DNA of 64,000 bases from the NCBI GenBank assembly GCA_002150815.3, contig NDFF03000043.1, positions 434,001 to 498,000 of the forward strand, given 5' to 3'. The first letter of the stretch is position 1. Each line of letters starts with the position of its first letter. The DNA is from Grammothele lineata. Its lineage: Eukaryota > Basidiomycota > Agaricomycetes > Polyporales > Polyporaceae. This document shows positions 21,132 through 33,055 of this stretch, one piece after another. The position numbers and the translations under genes are program-made. Below the pieces are notes generated by a model. It saw nothing but the letters and a program-made list of their open reading frames with translations. It was not told the origin of the DNA and ran no database searches.

Positions 21132-23043
21132 TCACGTGAGTAAAGGGCGCTCCTGTAAAACCTGCGCAGCGAACTCACCGGGCGAACATACGTCCAACAG
21201 CAGAGCGTCGCGTAGGCGCGCGCAAAGCCGACCTCGGCGTACACGAAGAGGTAGCGCCACTTGCGCTTGAAGGCCTCGAGCTCCTTCGGATCGCGCAGCT
21301 GAGGATGCCGCTTCTGCAGCTCCTCGACGATCTCCCCCTTGAAATTGGCTTCGAAACGCCTGAGAATAGAGTCAGCCAACTTCGAGAATGAATAGCGGAA
21401 ATCCGTGACATACCTGCCCCATTCGCGCAGCGTACGTGGGTAGTCTGATTACATGGCACGGTCAATCGCGCGAAAGGTACCGATAAAGACCAGATACCCA
21501 CGTGGTCCGTGATCCTCGATGTTGTTAAGCACGAATGCACCCGGGGCGCCCTCTTGGACCGCGATTGCTACCGAGGTTGCGCTCGGGGCGTGGGCGTTGG
21601 GCCAATGGTAATGGCGCGCGAAGTCGTCTTCCCTGCATCAAGACGCGTCAGACAGTAATCGTAGTATTGAGAAAACAGACGTACTGGTAGTCTGAGTAAC
21701 GGTGTTCTGGGCGTGATGTGGATGTGATGATCATTGTAGCACGCTCCTTCTTCAAGGCCCAGTCCATGATGCGGAAGAATTGTTGCATGTAACGCGGCCC
21801 CACTGCCTACAGCGAGTTGCATTCAGCAAGCCTCCATGCGCAACGCGAAGGAACTCACCTCAATCATCTCGGAAGTGATCAGAGCGTCGAATGCATGTTC
21901 AAAGTCGGCCGGAAGCTCGCGGTAGTCGCACAAATGTACCCGGATACGGCCGTCAACACCGGCGGCCCGGGCTCGCTCCTCCGTGAGCTGCTTCTGCTCC
22001 ACAGAGAGCGTGACCGTGTCGACAGTGCACCCGAGAAGTGCAGCCTGTTGAGATCCACGTGTGTCAGAAGAAGGGAAGACTGGATAAGCTACAGCGGGGA
22101 ACTTTCCTGGATCGACATGGCTCCCCACCCGGTGCCGATCTCGAGGAGCCGGTCACCGGGGCGAACACGGGCCTTCTTGAGTAAATGGTGGATCTTGCGA
22201 TGCTGGGCGGCTTCGAGATCGCCCGGGGTGGGACCGACCGTGAGGTCGCCCCGCACGCCGTTCTCAGCCTCGCTCCAGAGAGCGCAAGAATACATCATCT
22301 CCTGACTGAGGAACGTCTATAGGCGTGGATATGAGAGATAGAACACATGGAGATCGGCATAGATGACTGCACCTGGAAGAAAGCGTTAGAGGTATCGTAC
22401 GCGAGCTGGACGTGCCGCCGAGCAGTGGGTAGGCTCTGTCTGCCGAGTGCTTTGATGGCGAGAGCGGAGTAGCGCTTGAGGAGGGCTGAGATGCCGCTCT
22501 CGAGCCCCGAGAGGGTATCCCGGTTGTCAAGCCAAAGCTGTGTACGCCATACAGATAAACGCGACGCAAGCGGCGATGGCGTTCAACTACTCACGTTCAA
22601 CATGTCTTTGAGGCTTGAGACATCAAATTCGCCCTGCATGTACGCTTCGGCAACTATGACAGGTGGTGAGATAGTTGGCGATGCAGAAGCTCAGCTCGAT
22701 GCGTACTTCCAAGGTCCGATGAGGCGAGGATTCTGATCCATAGGTTGGTATCGTGGACCTCGATCGTCACAGTCGGAACCCCTTTGGAGGCGGTACCGAA
22801 GCTGTGGGTACCATCTGAATCCTCAATGACAAGATGGCCTTTCTGCACGCCAGATTGAAGTGCTTCAAATACGCGTGATTTTGCTTCGGAGAAGGGTCAG
22901 CGAACTCGCTTTCGCTGTACAGGACTATGCTCACCAAACGAGCTCAGATATCCATTGAGCCATGAGGAAGCATACGTGGAGCTGAGTACGAGCGAGCGGG
23001 TAGTAGGGGGGTGAAGAGACGCGAGTGCTGAGGTCGTAAGCAT
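21132..23043 (-). CDS. Cyclopropane-fatty-acyl-phospholipid synthase (CFA synthase-like)
   Basis: The gene starts at ATG 23043 (MLTTSALASLHPPTTRS) and ends at TGA 21134-21132. Spliced pieces in order: N-terminal domain with VQKGHLVIEDSDGTHSFG, EALQSG and WIRILASSDLG; QGEFDVSSLKDML-like exon; MMYSCALWSEAENG; SAM-binding loop LLEIGTGWGAMSI; LLGCTVDTVTLSVEQKQ; LPADFEHAFDALITSEMIE; AVGPRYMQQFFRIMDWALKK; DDFARHYHWPNAHAPSATS; YPRTLREWGR; RFEANFKGEIVEELQKRHP; FARAYATLCCWTYVRP. The exon order and intron positions match the + strand copy at 58.7 kb. It should methylenate unsaturated acyl chains of membrane phospholipids using S-adenosylmethionine. The very last exon (ERPLLT) differs from the other complete copy. 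No internal stop was noticed. Confidence 0.85.
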
Positions 23044-24170
23044 GTTGTGCGGCGGGGCCTGAGCCGGATGAGAAAGCTGTGTGCTGCGTTAAGAGGAAAA
23101 GCGCAAGTCGCCTGCTATGTTTTGTACCCCGACGTCTTGGTCTGTCAGCTTCCGCGCATGCTTCCGTCTCGCGAAGAGACTCTGCAGCCGCTATGTAACG
23201 CTCTTCTAGAGCAGAGTCTCTCTGGCGTGACACCACCAAGATTCACACCCCGCCGAGGACCGCCGGCGGGGGAAGCATGTGCGTGAGCCTGAAGCTGTCG
23301 GACTTGGGGCGATCAACGCAGTTAGGCGGTGACTCGTGAGGTGGAACACATGTCTACGTACGGGATACATCCTCGGCTGTGAGACTTGCGGATTCCGCAT
23401 TGATAGATGGTTCAGGAATGCTTGCGCTTTGTGGCGGGGCCGCGGAGGCAGGAGTGAGAGAAAGTGAGAGAAGATGCAAGCGCGCGGTTGCCGGGACGCC
23501 CAGCCCGCGGACCCCCGGCGATTCCCGAGCGGACTTTGAACGGCATCGGGGACCGGGTCTCCACGCGCTACAGTGTCCGTTCTTGCCTCGTTTTTTTCTT
23601 CTTCTCCAAGATAACGCCTACCACGAAAGTCGAACTCAGCCATCACCAACGGTACTACTGCACGCATGCCGAATTTCTATGTGACCACGAAGAGTAGCTT
23701 ATCCACCGGTCTCAATATGATCTGCGCGTTCACGTTGCGATATCACATTGCGACAACACCCGCGAACAAGTAAGCTACTGCACCCCGCTCGCACCGAGCG
23801 ATCATGATGTAGAACTGAGGCGTGGCCACCCCTTCCTGGTCGTTCCCAGACAGTTTATTGGACCGAATTCGTGCTGGCAGCAAGCTCTTCCGCGTGTAGA
23901 CATGACTGAGTGAAACGATGACGGCGAGGGTCATTTCAACTTTATCGACTTCTGATGATGTCAGTCGCTGCTTTGACCTCCTGTTCTGGGTAAGTGAACC
24001 ACCATGCTTTGCATTGAAGATTGCTTGATTGAAATGATACGTCAGATGCCAACTACGTTCGCCGCGTCGCTGCATTCATGCGCTCATAACTTACGGTCTG
24101 CAACGAATCACCAGCCATGGGTCTATAAGCCTCGTCATACGCCTCCCACAGCGATTACGCCGCGTCGGAA
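23044..24170. other. Intergenic, no gene recognised
   Basis: Overlapping open frames of 77-153 codons on both strands show no family motifs. The stretch separates the minus-strand CFA synthase from the plus-strand glycosyltransferase relic and would contain their divergent upstream regions. Confidence 0.4.
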
Positions 24171-26338
24171 ATGAACTTCAACGGCGAAAAGCACATTGTT
24201 GCGTATCCCGTCCATGCATGAGGTACGTCCTCTGTTCCACACCTGTCTCGGTGTTCTAATATTGGCCGCACCGCGGTTCTCCCAGGGCACAGGTGGCGCT
24301 TGGCTAATCTGTGCGTCCGCCTTGTCCGATTGAGCTCCCCCTGGACGTGACGCTGCTGCCCCCGAACGGAGTCTACGATCGCACGAATGCTAGCTCTCGC
24401 GGAGTGTCGACTCTCGAAGGTTCAGACGACGGCGCGGCCTCCGTATCAGGTGAACTCTATCGCTTTTCCAGGTGCCCTGGCTCTCACTCACGCTCGTAAC
24501 GGATGCAGTACGAGGCTGGTGTTCGTCGGAGATGTCTTAGGTTTTGGACGCCGCGACGAGCAGGGGCACCTGGAACGCGCGTGGAAGGCGCTCATCTCCG
24601 AGGAGGACCTCGTTTGCCCCCGTGCGGGCATGCGGTACGCCGCGATACCCAAGTTCAACTTTCTGATCTTAGGCGTGAATGTACGTATAGCGCTCTCTCT
24701 TTCCTAACGACGGCACTGACGCGTGGGAACGGAAGGGGCAGCCAGGCTATGGTCAGAGATCCTCCGCAAGTCTTCAGAAACCTTGGCGGTACCGCCGTCA
24801 AGATGTATGACCAGGAGCCGTCACCGGCTCACTTTCTCTGCCGCTACTTCGGGCCTCTAATGTAAGGGGAAAGGGGAACGTCCGTGTCATTTTGGCTGGA
24901 GAAGAAGCTAAGCGGACGGAAAAGCCAATCGCACAGGCCGCGCTTGAGGTAGAGTCTCGACATTGTATGTGTGAAATGCCCCCTGAGGACGTTTGTACAG
25001 TCCAAGTTCCGTCCGAAGAGGAACCCTCATCGGGCTACAGAGGATGCGGCCCCTGTACGACCCCGTGAATCATCCTGAAGATGTGCGTGTACGCTCCTAT
25101 TCATCACCCTGCTCTCCCCCGGCGCTGACCGGAGTGTCTCAGTTTCCATTTCCTGAGTATTCTGTCGCCCACGTTTATCTCCGCGCTTCCTAAGTGAGAC
25201 CAGGATCCTAGTTGCAATGACGCACCCATTCATAGACAATTTATTCAGGAACTTTGAGTGTATAGGCGAAGTACTCTCCATGATGCCAACTTCGTATTCC
25301 CCGAGGCCGTCGCCGAGATTAAGGACACATGGTTGGGAAGACCGACTGTCTTCCCCTCACCTTTTACCCTCATATGTCCTCTATGTCCCCGAGTGCTAGC
25401 AGTGAGCATCAGACGACGCGGTCTCCGTGCTCGGACAACGTACGGGACAATACTCTAGTCGAGTCCGGTGACAATTTGCTAATTTATGTGAATACTTTTG
25501 CTCCACATCCTCTCTGCACACACGCACCTGACAATGTCTTGCATGGCAGATATCCTTCACGTCCCTAATATGACCGTCTAGGACGCTGGAGAAGCTACAG
25601 GCCAGCCCCGGTACCACCGTTGGGCTTGGCATTCATCCCTTCGTATCTTCTCAGACACACGTTCCGTGCCTGGATTTATTAAAATAGCGTCATACATACC
25701 CATTCATACATCATGGTTTGCAGTTATCCCCGAGGAGGTCAAAGAGAAGGTCACATGGTCTAAGGAAGACTTGTTCTTCCTCTCGACGCCGCAGCAACTC
25801 TTGCTCATACATCTCGTGAGTCGTTGCTCAAACTCACGCCGCATGCATACGTGGCGTCTCAATTATACACCGCTGACGTCCTCACGTAGGTGACGTGCCA
25901 GTCGATCTCGCACGGCGTACAGAACGGCGACCTGGAGGCGATGGCAGCGGCTGTCCCGCGGTACGTCATCCCTCCGCCGCCCGCTTTCTCTCCGTTGAAT
26001 GATCCGCAGGCCGACTCGTTCTCAGAGCTGTATAGCCGTACTTCACGGATGGCACTGTCTCCGTAGCGTATAACGCCGACAGGCTGCAGATCGGCTTCGA
26101 CCACGACGGAAGCGGCTTCAAGCCCATCTGCTGCAGGAAGCACGTGCCCGCGGGGACCGTGGACGCCGTCCTCGTGGCCGTCTGCGACGTGTTCACAAAG
26201 GCATTCTGTGCGGACAGGGAGGGGATACTGCGGAGGCTCAGAAGGTGTAGGCGGCGACGGTCGCGGAGGAGGCCGCTCGAGCCGCATTTTGGAGGCGTTT
26301 TCGGGCGTTCTATAGTGTTGAGTAAGTTTCAGTCGTAA
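24171..26338 (+). pseudogene. UDP-glycosyltransferase, decayed paralogue
   Basis: It is collinear with the intact gene at 27214-29342. It starts MNFNGEKHIVAYPVHA, but the next codon, Trp in the intact copy, is TGA at 24219-24221. The second exon is frameshifted. Recognisable remnants follow: FGRRDEQGHLERAWKALISEEDLVC, PSPAHFLCRYFGPL, GKGNVRVIL, MRPLYDPVNHPEDV, SMMPTSYSP, IPEEVKEKVTWSKEDLFFLSTPQQL, then ISHGVQNGDLEAM, where the intact copy has the conserved SHGGHNGDLEA. With a stop, frameshifts and a damaged donor-sugar motif it cannot encode an active transferase. Confidence 0.8.
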
Positions 26339-27213
26339 GCCAAATACTTTTCTACCCTCGCGAACGGGGATGTCCAGTCGCCATGGATACTGTAGTACTC
26401 CTATTAGCCCGTGACTCCTCTACAACCTCGGTCTTTGCGCTTCGTTCGACCTCTGCTAACGGGTGACAATGTTGCTGCACTTTCGGCTTTTCCCGAGCTG
26501 ACTCATCCAGCGCCACGAATGCTCTGGGAAACGATGCGACGCGTCGTGGTTCGACTCCGCCCATCGCCACTCGTCCGAACTCCACGCGTCTTTTCAAACT
26601 CGACGTGTGCAGTCTCATGCGGCTCGGAAGGGTGCTCAGAGTTCTTGATGATGCTCCGCTGCTTCACAAGCTCAAATGCCGGGGCCTGCAGACCTACTTC
26701 TCCCTCCGGGAGCACTCTAGGCCCCTCTCAGGCGGCCTATTCTTGACCCCAGAATGCGTCGTTGGTAGCTCATGAACTGAGATGAGATTCAGCGTATTTG
26801 ATCAGCCGAACGACGTAGCTGACGCATCGGGCCACTGGTGCTTTCTTTCTTCACAGGCAACCATGCGGCCGCCACCGGCGAAGAGCGCACCGCGGGAGGA
26901 CATGAACGCTGAACGAACCCAATCTATCCATTCTTCCCATGTCACGCTTTCCCCATTTGCAGCGATCAACCTGGCTGTGCCCGAGGACTGTGCCCGAGGC
27001 CTGCCAACGAACCCCGCGCGGGCACGCCACAGGAGAGCCCGCTAGAAGCATTGTCGAGAAGGACGCGCGCGAGAGTCGAGCCGCGCGTGCGGAGCGCAGC
27101 GGCTTCAAGACGCGATCCGTCTCCCCTGAACCCCGTTATAAGTGTCGCGCGGCACGCGGTCGGGCATACTAGTACTACCTCGACGTCGCACCTGCTGCGG
27201 AAACAACTCGGAA
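26339..27213. other. Spacer between the two glycosyltransferase copies
   Basis: Open frames of about 70-137 codons are found on both strands. One + frame near 26590-26760 reads like protein (LGRVLRVLDDAPLLHKLKC) but is not recognised. It includes the upstream region of the intact glycosyltransferase. Confidence 0.3.
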
Positions 27214-29342
27214 ATGGCAACAATCGAGAAGCACATCGTCGCGTACCCCGTACAAGCGTGGGGTGAGTCCCTCGGTCCCCTCTCCGAGCTCGCGGGCTAG
27301 GGTGTCGCGGCCCCGCTTTCGGGGCGACACCCGAGTCGCGTTGTACCCATGCTGATACCGGTGTTGCCACAGGCCACATGCGCCCCCTCTCTCAGTTGTG
27401 TGTGCGTCTCGCGCGCCTTCGACCGGACGTGCGCGTCACGCTCCTAGCGACGAACGCGCTCTTCCCGCGCACTCAGGCCGAACTTGCGCGCGCAGCTGAG
27501 GGTGACGCAGACGAGACCCTCGCGCGCGTCCGGTAAGCCTCTTGCCCTTATCTGCTCACACAATGTTTCCGCCACACACGGGTGGTCTGACTGTGTATTT
27601 GTACAGCTTGGCTTCGGTCGGCGATATCGCGGGGTTCGGGTGTAGAGATGAGGGGAAGCGCTTCGAAAGCGCGTGGAAGGCGCTCGTCGACGAGGAGGAA
27701 CTCGTCTGCGCGCACTCGGGCGCGAAACTTGCGACGCTTCCCAAGCCGAACGCGCTGATCATCGACGTGAGTCCTTATGAAGGCTCTCGTCCGGTCGCGT
27801 TTACTCACTCTATCTATGCTATCCAGACTGCCGCGATTGACCCCTTCGATGCAGCGAAGGCGCTCAGCGGGGACAGTGTCAAGATCTTCGGGTGGCAGCC
27901 GTCCGCGGTGCACTTTATGTGCCACTTCTTCGGCCCTGAGAATGTCGGCGGAAAAGGGAACGTACGTCTTATCGTCGAGGAGGAGGTCAAGAAGACGGGC
28001 AAGCCCCTTCCTCAGGTCGCAATGGAGGTACGGTCCGACATTCCAATCCTGAAGTATCATACTGAGATGTGACATGTAGACGAGCTTCGTCCCAACAGGG
28101 AAAGTGGTCTCCATTCCTGGAATGCCGCCAATGTACGACCACGAGTACCACCCTCAGGACGTACGTCTTGAAATGTATTCCGATTCCCAATCAACGACTC
28201 ATACGTTGGGCGATCGTAGTTCCCCCTCCCAGAAGAATGGGTTGTACACGTGTATCTTAATGCCTTCGAGTGCGTCTTCAGACTCGCGATCTCATGACGC
28301 TCGTTGACCTCCAATTTCATGATGACAGGCGATTTGAGGCAATGGACGGGGTCATCTCGATGACGCCTGAGTCGTATGCACCCGAAGCGATTGCGGGGAT
28401 ACGTGAGAACTGGTTCGGCAAGCGCGGGAAGCCGTTCTACACCTGCGGTCCACTCGTTCCCCCAGGCGAGCGCGCCACAGTCATCGACAACGAGAAGAAA
28501 CAGTCTGCCGCCTCCGAAGAGATCCAGGCCTTCCTTGACAAGACACTCAAGGAGTCGGGCGAGAAGAGTCTGCTCTACGTGTGTTTTACGTTCCACGCGC
28601 TGTTAGCAAAGTCATACTGACTTCTGGCTAGATCTCCTTCGGATCTCTTATGTGGCCCTTTAGGACGCCAGAGAAACTATGGGCGTTCCTAGATGTCGTC
28701 ATGGAACTTAACATTCCCTTCGTGAGCCCCTCCGTTATGTCGCCTGTGTCAACTCATTCTCACACCACATACGCGAACACAGGTTATTGCCCACCCTTCG
28801 CGGCTGGCGGTTATCCCCGAGGAAATGAAGGAGAAGGTCCGCGCGTACGGGAAGGGTCTCTTCGCGCTCTGGACTCCCCAGCAACTCATCCTCAACCACC
28901 CGGTACGTCATACAAATGTGTTGTACAGCTCGCCGTTACTCAATCGCACATCGCTCAGGCTACTGGATGGATGGTCTCACACGGCGGGCACAACGGAGAC
29001 CTCGAGGCGACCTGCGCCGGGGTGCCCCAGATCGTCTGGCCGTACGGGACGGATCAGCCGCTCGCGGCTGTGCACGTCGTGGACATCCTCCAAACCGGCT
29101 ACGAGCTCCTCGAGGTACGCAACGGGAACGGCCTCAAGAAGATCTACCGCACCGGCTACACCCCCGTCGGGACCGTGGATGCTGTGCGCGAGGAGGCGCG
29201 CGACGTGCTCTCGCGCGCGTTCGGGGAGGACGGCAAGAAGAAGCGCGAGCGACTCGAGCAGCTTCGCGCCGCGATGGCACGCGAGTGGGAGGATGGAGGC
29301 GCATCGCGCGAGAACATGGCTCGGTTCTTGGACGTTCTATAA
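27214..29342 (+). CDS. UDP-glycosyltransferase (GT1 family)
   Basis: Nine exons (27214-27262, 27373-27532, 27607-27766, 27827-28027, 28080-28160, 28282-28578, 28632-28721, 28783-28902, 28959-29342) join in phase into 513 aa, a normal length for fungal family 1 enzymes. The N-terminal acceptor half begins MATIEKHIVAYPVQAWGH. The C-terminal half has SFGSLMWP, FALWTPQQLILNHP, then SHGGHNGDLEATCAGVPQ and PYGTDQP, which form the UDP-sugar binding signature. No signal peptide or C-terminal membrane anchor is seen, so it is probably cytosolic. It would transfer a sugar from a UDP-sugar to a small lipophilic acceptor such as a sterol, fatty alcohol or metabolite; the acceptor cannot be read from sequence. 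A decayed copy lies just upstream in the same orientation. Confidence 0.9.
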
Positions 29343-30292
29343 GAGCTCTCGTCGGATGGTAGATGTGTGGTGGCCTCTTCGTGACACTTCGCGGGTTGAG
29401 CGCGCTTGTCGAGCACACAACGGCCACAAATGTCTTGTATGTTCGATCGTCCCTATCGCATCGTTAGTAACTACGCTCTCTGTGGATCTTTCGTAATCGC
29501 GAGTGCGGCTCGCTCATAAGCTTGTGGACGACGGTGTCGATCGCTCAAAGGGCCACTGACAAAGGGCATCAGTTTGCTGCCGGGACTTTAGCGCCAGGAC
29601 CCCGTGAGCTGGTAGTAGGACCCCGACACGCGTGCTGGCCTTGCAGTGCCACCGCGAGACTTGTTACCTTCTACTACCAGCATGAGCTTCGACGTCGCAC
29701 CTATATATCTCTTCTTATGTCCTCTAGCTCCCTGTAGCTGATCGTTCTCCCCTCTTTCTTCCCGTCCTTGTATCAAGAAACACCATCGGCGTGTCCTCAC
29801 TACAGATTCCCTCAGCAGCGCGCTTCGCCCGGCGGAAAACTTCCGAGGGCAACCGGAGACGAGCACAGCGCGCCCCGGACATTGCTTTCTGTCATTCGCC
29901 GAGCGGTCTCTCCGACGTGGAGAATCATGGCTGCGCCCGCACCCGATGGTCATATCGAGCACCGGTTTGCGCCCTATAGCTGTCACGGCAAGCTCGTCGA
30001 TGTGCACTTGAAGGTTCAGGTATTTCAATGCAGGCCTCGGGCGCGCTCAGATTGACAACGCGAGCGCGACAGCCTCCGCTTGAAATGTGCGTCTACGTGC
30101 GCCCTCCGCCCGTACTCGGAGAAAACTACCCCGAACGCCAAGGATTGGATCACCGGACCACGGGTGTTCTCGAGATTAGCTTCTTGAGGAGTCCGGAGTC
30201 ACTGCCTATATCTCGTGGGGAGTCCTGTACGTCCATCCTTGCTGTCAAGCCACCCCCGCACGTCCCTCTTTGCTGTCAAGGCTCACCTCGAT
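29343..30292. other. Intergenic, no supported gene
   Basis: A possible + strand exon at about 29927-30020 (MAAPAPDGHIEHRF) has no recognisable continuation. Other frames carry no motifs. Confidence 0.3.
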
Positions 30293-32421
30293 ATGTCTTC
30301 AAGCTTTTCTCAAGCTACCAAAACCGTCCAACCAGCATATTACATGGGCGGGTTGTTGGTGGAGATCATGATCGCTTGCATGTGAGCTGTGTCATGGTTC
30401 GAGATAATTGCTTATGCTGAAACATTGCCGGGAGATAGGCTTTATGGCTTGATGACGCTCCAAACCTTCCTCTACTATCAGAGATATACGAATGACCGGC
30501 GCCTTCTGAAGTTCTCGGTTCGTGTCTTCATGAAAGATGTCCAGTCATCTACCCTTTGTTCACCTCCGTATCGTCCACGCAGGTAGCTTCAATATGGTGT
30601 GTACCCTCCCGTGGCACCGCTGGTCGCATTCTCAATAGGCTCGAACGTTTCAGGCTATTCGAGACAGCACACACGATCTGCTGCGTGAAGTTCATATACT
30701 CATATGTCATCATGGGATTCGGAGATTATGACGCTCTACTTGAGATTGACTCGTATGTTATCCTTTCCTTGCCACAAATACTCGGTCTGATCAGCGGACT
30801 GTCTCTGCCTTCAAGGGGCGTTGGCGTGAGTTGACTCGACATTCTCGTTCGCAAGCCGTACTTATGACTTACCAACTACGTAGGCGGGCGTGCTATTCGG
30901 CGTAAGTGGACCATACGGTGCGCGCATGTCCATCCTGTAACTTACGCCACTCTTGGTTAGATACTTGCGTCTATGATTGTACAATCGTGCGTATTCCAAA
31001 CCACAGTTCACTCTGGTCGGCCAATTGAACGCTATTTCGTACAGATATTACATCTGGAGAATATGGATTGGTCGGTCGCTTCCTTGCGTTGAAATGTTAA
31101 TCCGCTCATCATGCTGGAACCAGTGAGCAAACACTCAATCCTGTGCACTTGCTTCCTCGTGCGTACTTCCATTGTCCTCTCACGTGATCACGAGGGATTA
31201 ACCGCTGTTCATGATAGGTAGTCGTCACTGTGGCGAGACTTGGTACATAGGTTCTCTCTCCGGCTTTCGTAAAGCCCACTGACCAACAAGTGTGCACTTA
31301 GGTTTCGGACTGGGTACGTTCGGACGGAAACTTGGATGCTGATTCCCACTGACGATCGAGGCAGGATCAACCATTCTTGGTTATACTTTCCACAACTGGG
31401 AGCAACTTCAGAGTTCCCGAGTAGCTATCGTATGTCCTGTATCCGTGCGTTTCGGCCGCTTGATGGGCTGATTTTTTGTGCCCCGCAGGTTATCGTCAGC
31501 GGATCGCTCGGCTGCGGGACGCTGGGGGACCTGGCGGTTCCTGCGATGCTGCTTTTCTTCTTCAAGGCTCGGAACACCGAATATCATAGGTGCCGTGGAA
31601 CCGTTTTCACTATTGTCCTCGTACGCAACCTGACGGTCGCGTCATAGGTCATCTACCAGTATGATCAACCTAATATTATTGTACACTATGAACACCGGAG
31701 CGGCTACTGGGTACGTCAACTACTTCGACTTTGCTTACGCCGGTATACTCAAGTACGCTGGCTTTAGCGCGGCCGCCTTGACGGGTCTGCTACTCGTACG
31801 TACTTCTGCCAACTTCGTACTACACGCGAACGGCTAACGTATACCATGCTCAGTTCGTCCTCAATCAAGGCAGCCTCGCATTCCTCGGAGTAGTCGCCAT
31901 CCAGACAAAACGTGAATTCCCTCCTAGCTCACGCGCTACGAGTACTGACGTCTCTCTCGCCGTCTCACGTATAGTATATTCGAACTGCTTCCTCGTGTCT
32001 CTGAACGCGCGCTCTCACATCCGGAACGTCGGCTCCCGCGCGAGCCAGGACACATCCGGGCCTAGGTCGAACCTCAGGTTCGGCGCCATGGTTAGTTCGG
32101 TGTCCCCGTGGATCACTCGATGTTTCTCATCGTCCTTGCGTCATCTAGAGTCCAGTACACATCGACATATCGCGGACGACGATCACCAAGATCGAGCCCG
32201 CACTGGCGTTGCCCGATCCAGACGTGGTCAGTATTCCCCTTCATATATGTGTGCGCAAATTGACTGAAGCCGACGACTTTAGGAGAGCATCGGCATGGAG
32301 GAGCTCAAAGACTCTCATGAGCTCAGTTTCTCGAGAGGATCCGACCGTGCACGTCCAGTCGTTGTATGACGTCTCAATAGATGGGGGTTTCTTGCTGTGC
32401 AATGTATCATTACCAACGTGA
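30293..32421 (+). CDS. DUF6534 multi-pass membrane protein
   Basis: The start ATG at 30293 opens MSSSFSQATKTVQPAYYMGG, then VEIMIACM. Later exons read LYGLMTLQTFLYYQRYTND, LFETAHTICCVKFIYSYVI with GFGDYDALLEIDS, AGVLFG, ILASMIVQS, YYIWRIW, VVVTVARLG, GTLGDLAVPAMLLFFFKARN, and a Met-Asn-Thr-Gly-containing exon. A C-terminal exon follows (LNARSHIRNVGSRASQ, then VHIDISRTTITKIEP). The order fits the DUF6534 family and closely resembles the copy beginning at 62870 (shared IACM/FACM, GFGD and LIEIDS-type motifs). The last exon border and stop are uncertain; the listed end is the stop of the open frame. Function unknown. Confidence 0.7.
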
Positions 32422-33055
32422 AGTAATCTCGTGCTACGGTTTAACAGTTTTCGACATGATACGTTCACATTACAACCTTTGAAGTCACAGCTCGTCATGC
32501 CGTTTGGTCTGACACGTGGAAGCGACGGAGGAATACGTGGAACGCAAGTGTGTGAGCGCTATCGGAGACGACGCTAGAATCAGGGATTCGCGTTGCTACC
32601 TATATCATGCCAAACTCAAACAAGGCGAGGACATACGAGCCAAGGTACATTGATCTGGACCTATGCTCGTTCACGGTCGACATCTCTGCGGAGCCTGCAA
32701 GGCTTTTGGATGTGGATAGGGGTCCCGGCAGCTCACTGTCGTCCAATTCATCCCCTCCTTTCTCCGTTCCAAGGCTGTCCCAGACTATTCATTAGATTGT
32801 GGTACTACGCTGCGTAGCTCTACACTCCTTACGTATATTCTAGTAGCGTATGGGCCTGGTGCCTTGCCAGTCCTTGGCTCCGTTGCAGGTCCCTGCACAT
32901 GGAAGACGAGATACAAAACACTTACTTGAGCTGAGTTGAATCAGTCTTCGTTCCGATCAATCCTCGAGGCACATCAATTTCTCCTCGCAGCACAACGTAC
33001 GTATACACCGTATATAAATGCATCTTTTCCAAGAAATCACACATCATGGAATGCC
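32422..33055. other. Convergent intergenic region
   Basis: It lies between the 3' ends of two DUF6534 genes transcribed towards each other. Nothing else is recognised. Confidence 0.4.

Noticed and set aside
27548..28114. 188-codon minus-strand open frame
   Set aside because: It is antisense to the well-supported glycosyltransferase exons and has no motifs of its own.
33001..33020. TATATAAA on the + strand as a promoter
   Set aside because: No supported + strand gene follows. It lies just beyond the 3' end of a minus-strand gene.
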